A stretch of DNA of 58,729 bases from an uncultured Schlesneria sp. (GCA_903834925.1 CAILLA010000107.1:1-58729), one strand, 5' to 3'; counted from the stretch's first letter, positions 28,541 to 38,150 are shown. Program-made: numbers and translations. Notes: generated by a model from the sequence alone, not told the origin.

Positions 28541-30448
28541 ATGCCCGTCAAGGTGAAATGCACCGGTTGTGAAAAGGTCCTTTCAGTCCCCGATACCGCG
28601 CGCGGAAAAGCGGTGAAATGCCCGCAATGCCAGACCCGAATTTCGGTTCCCGATGAAGACGATTTGCCGAAATCGCCTTCAAAGTCGGCCTCGTCCAAAT
28701 CAAAGACGAAAAAAAGCTCAAAGCCAGTTGATGCAGAAGATGCCCTTGTTTCGTTTGACATGCGGCGAGCTGAAGATACCGAAGCACGCATTTGTTCAAA
28801 GTGCGGCTTCGACATGCAGTATCAGGACGAAGAAGACACCGAATGTCCCCAGTGCGGATTCGATTCCGCCGAGGGAGGATTGGGAGCAAGGGCGCGCAAG
28901 AAAGCCCTGAAGGGACCAGACCCAGCAGACTTTTATCCCGGGCTCGTCTCAGAAGCGTGGAAGTTCGTTGGTAAGAATGTTCTTCTGGCCTGGCGAACTG
29001 TCGCTTACACACTTGTCAGCCTTGCCATCGCGCTCGGCTGCCTGTTCTTGTACTTCTGGATTTCGATGTGGCCACCCCGAGTCTTTCTAGCTCTTTGCTT
29101 CACAATCAGTTTCCTGGTCATCCCCGGTTGGATGTGGTTCCTTGATACTGAAGTCATCAAACTCACGCTTGAGCGAAAAGATAAATTCAAGAAATTGAAT
29201 TTCGATTTCTTTCTCGCAAGCGCCATGGGTGCCGCGTTCGTCTTTTGGAATGTCGCTGTCTTGTTGCCCGTTTTGGCAATCCCCGCAGGGTTGGGTTGGC
29301 TTCTCGTCAATTACGCCGGAATGCCAGGGTATGTCTTGCCGATCTGCGTTGGAATCGGGGCAATTCCTGCAATCTGGATGCTTCCTGTCGTCATGTCTCA
29401 CATGTCGATGCCTGTCCAATATAAAGGTTGGATGGTCTGGAAAGTCGTGCCGATCTGGGCCAGAAACCTGAAGCCGCTGTCGGTCTGGCTGATGTGGTTT
29501 CTTTTGACAAACCTTTTGAATATCGGTGGAATCGCCACGATTGCAGCAATGAGCAGCGCTGATATCTCGAACATCGTCGCGATCTCAGAAAGTAATGCCA
29601 GCATCCGGCGAGAAGAGTTTTCTCGAATTCAAAATCCGAATACGAAGAGAAAGGGCCAACAAGCCCCGGTCCTTGAGAAACTGCCAGACCCTCAGCCGAT
29701 CGATTACAAGCCCCTCATCCTTCCTGTCGTCATTCTTGCCGTCATGAGCATTTTTAACGGGTTTACCAGCCTGTTCAACATGCGAACTAATGGTCAGTTT
29801 ACCTACTACAACAAATCGTCGCTCGAACTGGTCGATAAGTTGAAAGAGTACAAATATAAGGCCAAGGAAAAACGGGACGAAGATGAAGACGAAAAACCAA
29901 AAACGTTGGCTCAACAATCTGTTGATGGTTTCGTGTTTGTGCTGGTGTTTGCCTTAATCGGCGTCGTCGGCGGAATGCTCTATGGGACTCTGACGGATGT
30001 GGGTGTTCCCAACGGGATTGTCACTGGAATGTTGATTGGACTGACGCTGGCGTGGATTACGTCTTATTTCAATGGCGTGAAAGAAGGATTCCTCGATAGC
30101 CAAATGTGGGGATTCTTAAACATGATCCCGATTATTTCTCCGTTCATATTTGTCTCGAAACTATGGGAATATCGACAGCCGTTATTTTTCCAAATACTCT
30201 TTTCGCTGATCGCGGAAATCGCAATTGTCGTCACGGCGTATGTGATGGGCGTTTACCCATTTACTTCGTCCGACGCCGCAGGTCAGCAACAGGCCCCACC
30301 CGCCGCCGGGCAGCAAATGGATCCTGGCCAGATGATGCAACCGCCAGGACAAAATGCAAATCCAGGCATGCCTGGTATGCCCGCCATGAATCCGGCAATG
30401 GGTCATGCGGCCCCGCCGGGAGGTACCGCATCTCCACCGGGGAGATAA
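28541..30448 (+). CDS. Zinc-ribbon multi-pass membrane protein, planctomycete type
   Basis: A 635-residue protein. Residues 1-40 form a zinc ribbon (CTGCEKVLSV and CPQCQTRISV), and residues about 84-108 a second one (CSKCGFDMQY and CPQCGFD), with a Ser/Lys-rich link between. About ten membrane helices follow from residue 150 in two groups, separated by a charged cytoplasmic part (about 350-465, ending DEDEDEKPK). The tail from about 575 is rich in Pro, Gln, Gly and Met. GGAAGG lies ten bases before the ATG. Proteins with this zinc ribbon plus membrane build are common in planctomycetes and have no known role. A metal-responsive or quality-control role is only a guess. Confidence 0.8.
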   Translation: MPVKVKCTGCEKVLSVPDTARGKAVKCPQCQTRISVPDEDDLPKSPSKSASSKSKTKKSSKPVDAEDALVSFDMRRAEDTEARICSKCGFDMQYQDEEDTECPQCGFDSAEGGLGARARKKALKGPDPADFYPGLVSEAWKFVGKNVLLAWRTVAYTLVSLAIALGCLFLYFWISMWPPRVFLALCFTISFLVIPGWMWFLDTEVIKLTLERKDKFKKLNFDFFLASAMGAAFVFWNVAVLLPVLAIPAGLGWLLVNYAGMPGYVLPICVGIGAIPAIWMLPVVMSHMSMPVQYKGWMVWKVVPIWARNLKPLSVWLMWFLLTNLLNIGGIATIAAMSSADISNIVAISESNASIRREEFSRIQNPNTKRKGQQAPVLEKLPDPQPIDYKPLILPVVILAVMSIFNGFTSLFNMRTNGQFTYYNKSSLELVDKLKEYKYKAKEKRDEDEDEKPKTLAQQSVDGFVFVLVFALIGVVGGMLYGTLTDVGVPNGIVTGMLIGLTLAWITSYFNGVKEGFLDSQMWGFLNMIPIISPFIFVSKLWEYRQPLFFQILFSLIAEIAIVVTAYVMGVYPFTSSDAAGQQQAPPAAGQQMDPGQMMQPPGQNANPGMPGMPAMNPAMGHAAPPGGTASPPGR

Positions 30449-30678
30449 CAGGCAGTTGATTCGGCTGGACACGGCTCGTTATTCGCGTAGAATACGAGCT
30501 GCACCGCTCTCCTGCCCTGCTCGTTAAGCTGGGGCGATTCGAGTGGACACCGCGAGGTCAGTCGTACCGTTTTCGCTGATTGAATTTGCGGTCAGGTTCC
30601 TCGAACGATTCTGTGGGTATCGCCTCTTTGCGGTCGATTGATCCACCGAATTTCTGCTGCCGAAAGAGAGTGATTGTA

Positions 30679-31752
30679 ATGGCGACCAGTAAAGATCTGT
30701 TCGACGATTCGACGATGACGTTTGGTGAACACCTTGAGGTGCTTCGCTTTTATCTGATCCGTGCGCTCTTGGGACTGATGATCAGTGTCATGTTTTCACT
30801 GATCTTCGGCGAACAACTGGTTCGGATGATCCGCCAACCGATCGACGCAGCTTTGCGTCGCGCAAATGTCATTGCTGCCGTTCAAGATGACGTAAAAGGC
30901 TTTGATTTGTGGACCTGGCTCACGGCGGGAATCAAAGGCCAGTTCATTCCGCCAAGCGTTCGCGAAGAGGACAAAGCCTCTCTCAAGCCGCTGACCGAAG
31001 ACGAAAAGCGAGCGATTACGATTGAAATGTCAGCCTACGATCTGGTATCCATGCTTCATGAGGCCGCGCCCGGAAATTTTCCGGAACCGACTGAAGCGAT
31101 GAAAGAGAAGTCTGTTTCGCTACCGGCCCGATCAGAAGCATTTCGACAATTCCGTCGATCTGCGGAAAAGATTGAGCGACCAGTGACGCTGAATGTACAA
31201 GAAGCGTTCATGACGTACATGAAGGTCTCGTTCATCGCAGGGTTGGTGATTGCCAGTCCGTGGATGTTCTACCAGTTATGGTTGTTCGTCGCTGCGGGTC
31301 TGTATCCACACGAGCGAAAGTACGTGCATACGTACCTTCCAATGAGTGTTTTTCTATTTCTCGGCGGGGTTGCATTCTGTTTTTACGCAGTTTTGCCCAC
31401 GGTCTTGGACTTCTTGCTCAGTTATAATGCCGGGATGGAATTGACGGCTCAAATTCGAATTTCTGAATGGATTAGTTTCGCAGTGATGCTGCCATTAATG
31501 TTCGGCATCAGTTTTCAGTTGCCACTCGCCATGCTGTTTCTCTCGAAAATCAATGTCTTCAAGGTCGAACATTATATTGGTCAATGGCGATTGGCCGTTT
31601 TGGCGATCGCCATTATTTCAATGGTTCTGACGCCGACACCCGATCCGATGACCATGTTGATGATGATGACGCCTCTGCTTGTTCTCTACGGACTTGGAAT
31701 CGGACTTTGTAAATGGAATGTCGCGAAATCACCGCTCGGAGAACCAGTGTAA
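30679..31752 (+). CDS. tatC: Twin-arginine translocase subunit TatC, with enlarged first periplasmic loop
   Basis: A 357-residue TatC, the receptor for twin-arginine signal peptides in the inner membrane. Seen: the N-terminal MTFGEHLEVLRFYLIRALLG (family E-H-L-E-L-R), NVQEAFMTYMKVSFIAG, WLFVAAGLYPHERKY (TatC signature) and six membrane segments. About 100 extra residues lie between helix 1 and the EAFMTYMK motif, in the first periplasmic loop; E. coli TatC has 258 residues in total. The ATG at 30679 is preceded by AAGAGAG; earlier in-frame starts give unrelated residues. The window contains Tat clients, such as the DUF1501 protein at 35751-37163. Confidence 0.94.
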   Translation: MATSKDLFDDSTMTFGEHLEVLRFYLIRALLGLMISVMFSLIFGEQLVRMIRQPIDAALRRANVIAAVQDDVKGFDLWTWLTAGIKGQFIPPSVREEDKASLKPLTEDEKRAITIEMSAYDLVSMLHEAAPGNFPEPTEAMKEKSVSLPARSEAFRQFRRSAEKIERPVTLNVQEAFMTYMKVSFIAGLVIASPWMFYQLWLFVAAGLYPHERKYVHTYLPMSVFLFLGGVAFCFYAVLPTVLDFLLSYNAGMELTAQIRISEWISFAVMLPLMFGISFQLPLAMLFLSKINVFKVEHYIGQWRLAVLAIAIISMVLTPTPDPMTMLMMMTPLLVLYGLGIGLCKWNVAKSPLGEPV

Positions 31753-31856
31753 AGCGATCATTTCGCTCGTGTGTTACCCTTCCAGTGAATCGTGAAGGCA
31801 GGCAGTCCTGAATTCGATGACGGTCGATTGATTCGTCCTAACACCGGAACTTACGC

Positions 31857-32426
31857 ATGGAGCCTGTCAATCAGATTGCCTTCAAAGAATGGGCCGTTGT
31901 CTGTGCCGCACTGGCTTCTGGGCAGCAAAGCCTGATCCTGCGTAAAGGAGGAATTCATGAAGGTCGCGACGGGTTCCGTGTCGCACATCGCGAATTCTGG
32001 CTTTTCCCAACGGGGTTTCATCAAGAACCCGATTCTGTTGTTGATGGCGCACTACCGTTGCTCGAGGATGTTCTAACCCGGCAACCGAACGCCAATGAAA
32101 TTCACATTCAACAGTATGTTGAAGTTGAGGACGTGATCGAATTGCGCGACGAATCCCGACTGTCAGATCTGGCTCCCTTCCATATTTTGTCGGACAACAC
32201 GGTTCTCGCTCGCTTTCATTACAAGACCCCTGGATTATTTGTGATGCTCGTGCGAATTCATCAACTGCAAACCAAAGTTACGATTCCTGCTTCGCTCCAT
32301 TTTGCGGGCTGCCGCAGTTGGGTCGATCTCCCTTCACCCATCCCTTCGACGGGACTGAATCCCGTACTGAGTGATGAGGCTCATGTCGAACGTATGATCG
32401 GGCTTCGAAAACAGCTTTTGAGTTAA
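31857..32426 (+). CDS. DUF1802 family protein
   Basis: A 189-residue soluble protein starting AFKEWAVVCAALASGQQSLILRKGGIHEG and containing FWLFPTGFHQ, HIQQYVEVEDVIEL and SWVDLPSPIP, the pattern of DUF1802. The family has no assigned role; the RKGGI and FWLFPT motifs recall Nudix-like substrate handling but no Nudix box is seen. It follows tatC by about 100 bases and converges with the CPBP protease gene. Confidence 0.8.
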   Translation: MEPVNQIAFKEWAVVCAALASGQQSLILRKGGIHEGRDGFRVAHREFWLFPTGFHQEPDSVVDGALPLLEDVLTRQPNANEIHIQQYVEVEDVIELRDESRLSDLAPFHILSDNTVLARFHYKTPGLFVMLVRIHQLQTKVTIPASLHFAGCRSWVDLPSPIPSTGLNPVLSDEAHVERMIGLRKQLLS

Positions 32427-32516
32427 TTGACACGAACTATGATCTGGCTTCATTGAATTGGCGACTCAACCAAATGAGTTCGAGCTGAGGAAGCGGATCG
32501 TTGATAAAATTCAGCT

Positions 32517-33758
32517 CTAATTCATGAAATTTAATACAGCGATTGCGTGGCAAACAGCGCAACTGATCAATGCAAGCTTCCAACACCACGGATTCATCGG
32601 TTCGATTCGCCTGTGAACACCCGAGTCTTGGGGAACGCGGACAGGAAATCGGCCGGCATCCCAAGCCTGTCCATCGTCTGTGACGAGTCGCACCCTTGAT
32701 TGCCACAGTCCGATACCGAGAGAAACAACAGCAATGACTGCCGTGATTATTTCGAAACCCTCCACCAAGGTAAACGACAACCCATGACTGTCGGAGGAAT
32801 CCTTGGAATACTTTATTAAAATGGTTGCCAGACAATTGTTTGCAAAATGCAATAGCATTGGTAACCAAAAACTGCGAGTCCACAAATAGATAGCATGCAA
32901 GACCAAGCCAAGTGGCATGACGGCAAGCGCGTGAGCGGGATGAACGTGCATCAATCCAAACAGGAATGACGTCAACAATACGCCTCCCCATAATCCAAGG
33001 TTGGCAATCAGCGTCCGACCAATCGCCCCGCGAAAGATTAACTCCTCGTGAATCGCTGGCAAGACCGCGATTGAAAAGATCATCACGAATAATGGTGTTG
33101 TTTCAGCCTCTTTCTTGATGGTTTCCATCACGTTCATCCAGTCGATTGACCTTAAAGCCGGAAACATTTCACGGAGGGTGTCCCAGCCCAATACGATCGG
33201 CACGTTCCAGAGAGACGAGCAATTGGCCAGTGGCAACGTTCCGGCAATAATCATCAAGGCATGCCTGGAATCAGGGCGACTGAAATTCAATTCATTCAAG
33301 ATCCGCCCCGAATATCTCCACCACATGACCAAGATCGTAACCAGCACAGACAGGATCTCACCCGCAATCCAGAGTAAGCTTGAATGGTCAAATTCCATCT
33401 CCACCTTTTGTCCTGAAACGACATAGTTGACGACCAGGATTATCCCAATCGCTATCCCAACCATGAGCTGAATCAGCAATGTGCCAAAAACCCACGCAAG
33501 GGCTTCGCCGACTCCGTAATACCAGCACGGCGGACTGTCAACCGATACGGGGCCAGCTGAGGAAGCATTGGGGCTTACCGGTTCAACAGGGACGTCGTCC
33601 ACAAAATCCCGAATTTCCAGTGCTTCTGCATCGGAATTCATTGCGGAGGATAAAATCGGTGCCGAATCAATTTCGGATTGCGCTGAGTCGGTTGTTAGCG
33701 GTTCATTTCCGCGTGAATTCAGCTCGGTCACGGTGTCTCCTGCAACATCTTGATCCAT
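32517..33758 (-). CDS. CPBP family intramembrane metalloprotease
   Basis: A 413-residue membrane protease of the CAAX/Abi (CPBP) group. The conserved motifs are HEELIFRGAI (EExxxR), FGLMHVHPAHA (FxxxH) and LLHFANNCLA (HxxxN), lying in membrane helices; they bind the catalytic metal and place the nucleophilic water. An acidic, low-complexity N-terminal part of about 90 residues precedes the membrane domain. The ATG at 33758 overlaps the end of the DJ-1 gene by 31 bases, so it is probably translated by coupling, third in an operon. CPBP proteins process prenylated or small peptides, or lend bacteriocin immunity; the target here is unknown. Confidence 0.87.
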   Translation of the reverse strand: MDQDVAGDTVTELNSRGNEPLTTDSAQSEIDSAPILSSAMNSDAEALEIRDFVDDVPVEPVSPNASSAGPVSVDSPPCWYYGVGEALAWVFGTLLIQLMVGIAIGIILVVNYVVSGQKVEMEFDHSSLLWIAGEILSVLVTILVMWWRYSGRILNELNFSRPDSRHALMIIAGTLPLANCSSLWNVPIVLGWDTLREMFPALRSIDWMNVMETIKKEAETTPLFVMIFSIAVLPAIHEELIFRGAIGRTLIANLGLWGGVLLTSFLFGLMHVHPAHALAVMPLGLVLHAIYLWTRSFWLPMLLHFANNCLATILIKYSKDSSDSHGLSFTLVEGFEIITAVIAVVSLGIGLWQSRVRLVTDDGQAWDAGRFPVRVPQDSGVHRRIEPMNPWCWKLALISCAVCHAIAVLNFMN

Positions 33759-34288
33759 GGGCCGACGTAATGACCGTTGTCGTGAAACGTCCGACCGCTG
33801 ACGAGATTCCCGTCGATCACACACGGCTCGTTCACAAAAATCCCACCGCAGACTTCGAGGTCGAATCGACACTTGGGCACGGTCGCCATTCGCCGACCTC
33901 GAACACAGTCCGCATGGGCCGGAATCTCCACGCCGTGGCAGACGCTTGCAACTGGTTTGTTTGCCGCAAAAAAATGTCGCGTGACAAGAATCAGGTCCGG
34001 GTCATAACGAATATACTCCGGAGCTCGACCGCCGGAGAAAAGTATCCCTGCATAGTTTTCCGGAATGATGTCGCGAAAGGCGATGTCGGCTTCAATCGAA
34101 TAGCCTTCCCATTCTTTCGTAATCGTCCAACCCGGTTTGATTTCATGCAGCACCATCTGATAACGGCGTTTTTCCGGGGCTGCTACCACAGGGCGCATCC
34201 CCGCCTCGATCAACCGGTAATACGGATAAAGGGTATCGACCGTCTCGGTCGCATCACCAACGATGATGAGAACTTCTTTTGCAGTCAT
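33728..34288 (-). CDS. DJ-1/PfpI family protein
   Basis: A 186-residue glutamine-amidotransferase-like protein. The nucleophile elbow is SVCHGVEI with the catalytic Cys, preceded by LFSGGRAPEYIRYD, the acidic site typical of PfpI. Relatives are deglycases, chaperones or cysteine hydrolases. The ATG at 34288 matches the family start MTAKEVLIIVGD. It lies 43 bases after the isochorismatase-like gene and overlaps the CPBP protease gene. Confidence 0.88.
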   Translation of the reverse strand: MTAKEVLIIVGDATETVDTLYPYYRLIEAGMRPVVAAPEKRRYQMVLHEIKPGWTITKEWEGYSIEADIAFRDIIPENYAGILFSGGRAPEYIRYDPDLILVTRHFFAANKPVASVCHGVEIPAHADCVRGRRMATVPKCRFDLEVCGGIFVNEPCVIDGNLVSGRTFHDNGHYVGPWIKMLQETP

Positions 34289-34331
34289 GACGGACTCCGG
34301 CCAACTTTGGAAATACATAAAAGAATAGAGT

Positions 34332-35276
34332 CTAACGTGACGAGCTTGTGGAAACCCGTTTGTCCTCCTGGAATCGAAACGATTTCCCTCCGACAAAGTC
34401 GGTACTCAGAATTGTCGGACACCATTTTTCTTCAACGTGTGATATCACCAGGTCAGTCCCTGCAAAGTGATTCACATACGGCTTCATCTTCGAGCAGTAC
34501 ATCGTGTCCGTCATATCCCGAATCAGCAGGACTTTCTTACCTTGTGCGACCAGTTGTCGGATGGCAAACGGGCGACCGAGAACACACATATTCAGATGCA
34601 CGCCCATAATGATCACGTTGTCGATACCGCGTTCCGCCAGCAAATTGAAGGTCTCTTGACCGTTATCCGTGATCGCATCCGGTTCAGCGATTTCAATCGT
34701 CTTAATCTGCCGCGTCCAGGGAGGAACGATCTCACACTTGGTCGCACAGTCACACCCCATGTCCGTATCGTCGATCGGCAATTCCGATTCCCGTTTTGGG
34801 TCGGGATAACACCAGGCTGTACCCCAGCGTTCAACGGTTGCCAGCGGAACTGCTGTCTTCACGAACTTGGCATTTTGAGCCCGCTTGCGTTGAGGCGTCT
34901 CTTTATAGAAATCGACTGTCGTACTGGGAGCATGAATGATGAAGAGACCTCGACGGCGCGCCTCTTGAATGACTTTATTCATCGGTCCGGCCAATTCTTC
35001 AACTCGTCGAGCGGCCCCCTGACACCAGTGATTATCCCACATGTCACAGATGATCAACGCAGTCTTACTGGGAACCCATTCGACCGTTGATTCTTTGACC
35101 ACCGCCTTCGCTGACAAATCATTCCAATTTGTCACCAGCGACCGAGTATGCAATACCAGCGGTTTTGAGGCGTTTTCCACGGGTTTCTCCGCTGCGGTCA
35201 AAGGTTGTATTACCGTTATCCATTCCGCGACACCAATCGATGCCGTCGCAATCGCCAATATGCACCATCTTCGCAT
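34332..35276 (-). CDS. Exported isochorismatase-family cysteine hydrolase
   Basis: A 314-residue protein with a signal-like N-terminus (CILAIATASIGVAEW). The fold shows ALIICDMWDNHWC with the catalytic Asp, and IIMGVHLNMCVLGR with the nucleophile Cys, in the order usual for isochorismatase/nicotinamidase-like hydrolases. GAGGAG lies seven bases before the ATG. It is first in an operon with DJ-1 and CPBP genes. An insertion around DDTDMGCDCATKCEI, rich in Cys, is unusual and could bind metal or form disulfides outside the cytoplasm. Substrate unknown; amide bonds are the family norm. Confidence 0.85.
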   Translation of the reverse strand: MRRWCILAIATASIGVAEWITVIQPLTAAEKPVENASKPLVLHTRSLVTNWNDLSAKAVVKESTVEWVPSKTALIICDMWDNHWCQGAARRVEELAGPMNKVIQEARRRGLFIIHAPSTTVDFYKETPQRKRAQNAKFVKTAVPLATVERWGTAWCYPDPKRESELPIDDTDMGCDCATKCEIVPPWTRQIKTIEIAEPDAITDNGQETFNLLAERGIDNVIIMGVHLNMCVLGRPFAIRQLVAQGKKVLLIRDMTDTMYCSKMKPYVNHFAGTDLVISHVEEKWCPTILSTDFVGGKSFRFQEDKRVSTSSSR

Positions 35277-35423
35277 ACGGAATCTCCTCGATTTTTATTC
35301 AAATGATCGCTCAATGAACTCAACGATACACTGCGAAGATACGAATTTCGATCTCACGCATTGAGTTATTCGATAACATCGCTGCTTCAAAGTTGTCCGC
35401 GTTGAGAAGCTCGCGGAGATGAT

Positions 35424-35696
35424 TCAATGCGATCTCTTACTTTCGTACCGTTGTCGCCAGAGATAGCTGATGAAAGATCCGAACCCCGCAAATCGAAAGT
35501 TAGGATCAACGTAATGCTGAATGACATAAAAAGCGAAATAGTAGGCTCGACAAAATGACCAAACTGCGATGCCCAGCAAAATTGTCAGGCGGAGATCCGG
35601 GTGCTCCAAAAGAATCAGACCGACAGCCATCATGCCGAGTAAAGTAAACAAAATCCCTTTGAGATAGATCAGATATTTGCTTTTAAGGTCGCCCAT
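35424..35696 (-). CDS. Small membrane protein, unknown function
   Basis: A 90-residue protein with two or three hydrophobic stretches (YLKGILFTLLGMMAVGLILL and LRLTILLGIAVWSFCRAYYFAFYV) and a basic tail. The pattern of a bacterial membrane gene with GGGGA in front of the ATG at 35696 supports coding. No family is recognised. It stands between the isochorismatase-like and DUF1501 genes, all on the minus strand. Confidence 0.6.
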   Translation of the reverse strand: MGDLKSKYLIYLKGILFTLLGMMAVGLILLEHPDLRLTILLGIAVWSFCRAYYFAFYVIQHYVDPNFRFAGFGSFISYLWRQRYESKRSH

Positions 35697-35750
35697 GACT
35701 TTCCCCAAAGACAATATTCTTCAAGATCATCGATTGATCTGTCTGAATCC

Positions 35751-37163
35751 TCAGAACAATCCAGTGAGCGGTCGACCCGCTAGAATACGATGAGGCCTGC
35801 TCAACGGGTCGATCACAGTAGTCTCGGCATCATATCCCAGCGCGTGATAGATCGTCGCCACGAAGTCAGCGACGGGGACTGGGTTATCGACAGGTTCAGC
35901 AGCCAGCTTGTCACTTTTGCCATAGACTTGCCCGCCACAAACGCCACCTCCTGCCAGGACCGTGCTGTAAACGCTCGCCCAGTGATCGCGACCTGGAGGA
36001 CTGTTTCCATTGATGACAGGCGTACGACCAAATTCGCCCGTCCAAGCAACCAGTGTGGTATCCAGCATTCCTCGGTCCGCCAAGTCATCGAGCAGCGTAC
36101 CGAACGCGCGATTGAGCGGTGGCAATAACTGATCGCGAGTGTGCTCCAAATGGTGCGAATGAGTATCCCAGCCTCCAAAGATGACCGTCACCAGTGAAAC
36201 GCCCGCTTCCACCAGTCGCCGGGCAACCAGGCAACTTCGCCCCAGCCGGTCGTCTCCGTATCGTGCTCTTAATGAAGAGGATTCGCTCTCAATGTCGAAC
36301 GCTTTCCATGTCGATGCTGCACCGAGAACGTCGAGTGCCTGAGCCTGATTCTTCTTCCAGTCACGAACCAGAGACGTTCCATCACCAATCTGCTGTCGTC
36401 CCAAAGCTCGCTGTAGCTCCAACCGTTTTCCGAGCCGACTTCCCTTCAACTCTTCATTCAGCGAAAAACCTGGTAGTTGCGTCCCCGGTAAACTCGCCTC
36501 GCCACTGGCGGGGGCTTTGTTGAAGTCCATATTCAATTTCAAGTAGCCGTAATCCATGACTAAAGGATCGTATTGACGACCGAGAAACCCTGCATTCTGG
36601 CCAGCCCATTCGCGACCGGGCCCATCCTGTGTGATCCACATTGGCAACTGAACCGAAGCGGGTAGCCCATGCTGTGACCCTCGCAATTGATTGAGCACCG
36701 CTCCGATTGACGGATAATCACGTCGATCGAGGAATGGTTCGCCTTCACGAGGAACATTCGGAAACCCCGTCAGGTTGTAGTGGACCCCCGCCCCATGAAA
36801 CAGCGCGTTGCCGCCATGAAAAACCGAACGAATGATCGCGAACCGGTCGGCTTGCCTGGCGAGATCGGGAAGCAAGCCGCAGATCTCAATCCCCGGAACG
36901 TTCGTCGCAATCGCCGGAAATAAACTGCGCGCACTACCGGGCGCTTCGGGCTTCATGTCGAACGTTTCCTGCTGCGGTGGTCCACCGAGCATATAAAGCA
37001 GGATGCACGACTTCGCCTTGCCGGAGTTCGGCGTGGATTCCAAGACAGTCCGATTTGTATGTTCTCGCGCACTCAGCAACTGCGATGACGTAAGACCCAA
37101 TACAGACAGTCCACCCGCCTGAAGGCACGTTCGACGCGACAGAGGTACAAAAGCTTTCAGCAT
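35751..37163 (-). CDS. DUF1501 protein, Tat-exported sulfatase-like fold
   Basis: A 470-residue protein with a twin-arginine signal (SRRTCLQAGGLSVLGL). The DUF1501 hallmarks are seen: LGGPPQQETFDMKP, FAIIRSVFHGGNALFHG, FGGWDTHSHH, WTGEFGRTPVING and GRDHWASVYSTVLAGGG. The fold is related to alkaline phosphatase/sulfatases, but no activity is proved. In planctomycetes such genes usually sit behind a DUF1549/DUF1553 cytochrome-like gene; none is here. The window's TatC would export it. Confidence 0.92.
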   Translation of the reverse strand: MLKAFVPLSRRTCLQAGGLSVLGLTSSQLLSAREHTNRTVLESTPNSGKAKSCILLYMLGGPPQQETFDMKPEAPGSARSLFPAIATNVPGIEICGLLPDLARQADRFAIIRSVFHGGNALFHGAGVHYNLTGFPNVPREGEPFLDRRDYPSIGAVLNQLRGSQHGLPASVQLPMWITQDGPGREWAGQNAGFLGRQYDPLVMDYGYLKLNMDFNKAPASGEASLPGTQLPGFSLNEELKGSRLGKRLELQRALGRQQIGDGTSLVRDWKKNQAQALDVLGAASTWKAFDIESESSSLRARYGDDRLGRSCLVARRLVEAGVSLVTVIFGGWDTHSHHLEHTRDQLLPPLNRAFGTLLDDLADRGMLDTTLVAWTGEFGRTPVINGNSPPGRDHWASVYSTVLAGGGVCGGQVYGKSDKLAAEPVDNPVPVADFVATIYHALGYDAETTVIDPLSRPHRILAGRPLTGLF

Positions 37164-37365
37164 TTCCAGTTCACATAACGGATGAGCGAACTCTGCAATT
37201 CCAATTGGAGCCTATCAATGACGCAGCGGATTGTAACCATTTCGGGAGTCCGATGCTCAAATTGAAAAGAAACGATTTGATGCTTGGCGGCAGAAACAAA
37301 TCCCCTAGAATCGTCATCGAATAGCGCCTTGGATATGATCAGAATCAAAATGAAAAAGACCTCTC

Positions 37366-38082
37366 ATGCCGCAAACGCCCCATATCGAAAAACATTTCAC
37401 GTCTTCCGAGATGGTACGCGACATCGTAATCGGAATGTCAGACGGTTTAACCGTCCCGTTTGCACTGGCTGCAGGAATGTCTGGCGCAGTCGCAGAAATA
37501 CAAACCGCGTATAACCTGATCATCACGGCAGGGTTGGCCGAAGTCGCCGCTGGATCGATCGCAATGGGTCTTGGTGGATATCTTGCGGCGAAAACCGACG
37601 CAGAGCACTTTGTGGCTGAGCGCCAACGCGAATATGACGAAATCAAGGAAATTCCCGAAAAGGAATTTGAGGAAGTCGCCGATGTTTTACGGACCTATGG
37701 CCTGAACGAAGAAATGGTCATTTCCGTGACAAATTCGATTTGCGCCGACGAAAAACGATGGGTCGATTTCATGATGCGCTTTGAGTTGGGGTTGGAAGAA
37801 CCCGACCCGCGTCGGGCCGGCAAAAGCGCACTGACAATCGCTCTTTCTTACATCGCCGGGGGGATGGTTCCTTTGACCCCCTACTTCTTTGCGCATTCTG
37901 TGAAAGAAGGCTTGATCGGATCAGTTGTTGTCACCTTGCTGGCACTTTTTGTTTTTGGCTACATCAAAGGCCGATTCACGACGACTCATCCGTTTCGTAG
38001 TGCCTGGCAGACGGTCTTCGTTGGAGGCCTGGCTGCTGCTGCTGCGTTTCTGATTGCCAAATGGCTGGATCCTTCACATTGA
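37366..38082 (+). CDS. VIT/CCC1 family iron/manganese transporter
   Basis: A 238-residue membrane protein. Helix 1 holds GMSDGLTVPFALAAGMSGA and helix 2 AGLAEVAAGSIAMGLGGYLAA, the core of VIT1/CCC1 exchangers. A cytoplasmic acidic helical part (EHFVAERQREYDEIKE, EKEFEEV) corresponds to the metal-binding domain, and three further helices end the protein. The expected action is Fe2+ or Mn2+ export or sequestration by H+ antiport. It is divergent from the DUF1501 gene across about 200 bases. Confidence 0.9.
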   Translation: MPQTPHIEKHFTSSEMVRDIVIGMSDGLTVPFALAAGMSGAVAEIQTAYNLIITAGLAEVAAGSIAMGLGGYLAAKTDAEHFVAERQREYDEIKEIPEKEFEEVADVLRTYGLNEEMVISVTNSICADEKRWVDFMMRFELGLEEPDPRRAGKSALTIALSYIAGGMVPLTPYFFAHSVKEGLIGSVVVTLLALFVFGYIKGRFTTTHPFRSAWQTVFVGGLAAAAAFLIAKWLDPSH

Positions 38083-38125
38083 TGCAAAGAAACGAATTGG
38101 TCCGCCATTTCTATCATTTCACATA

Positions 38126-38150
38126 TTAAAAATATCTATCATATTTTTAA
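38126..38150. repeat. AT-only hairpin in an AT-rich intergenic stretch
   Basis: A perfect 10-bp stem, TTAAAAATAT with ATATTTTTAA, surrounds the loop CTATC. It lies in a stretch (38100-38190) far richer in A+T than the rest of the window, between the VIT gene and the next small gene. It could be a weak terminator for VIT or a promoter-region structure. Confidence 0.45.

Noticed and set aside
33479..34609. A 376-codon plus-strand frame
   Set aside because: It is antisense to three recognised genes (CPBP, DJ-1, isochorismatase) and shows no family features.
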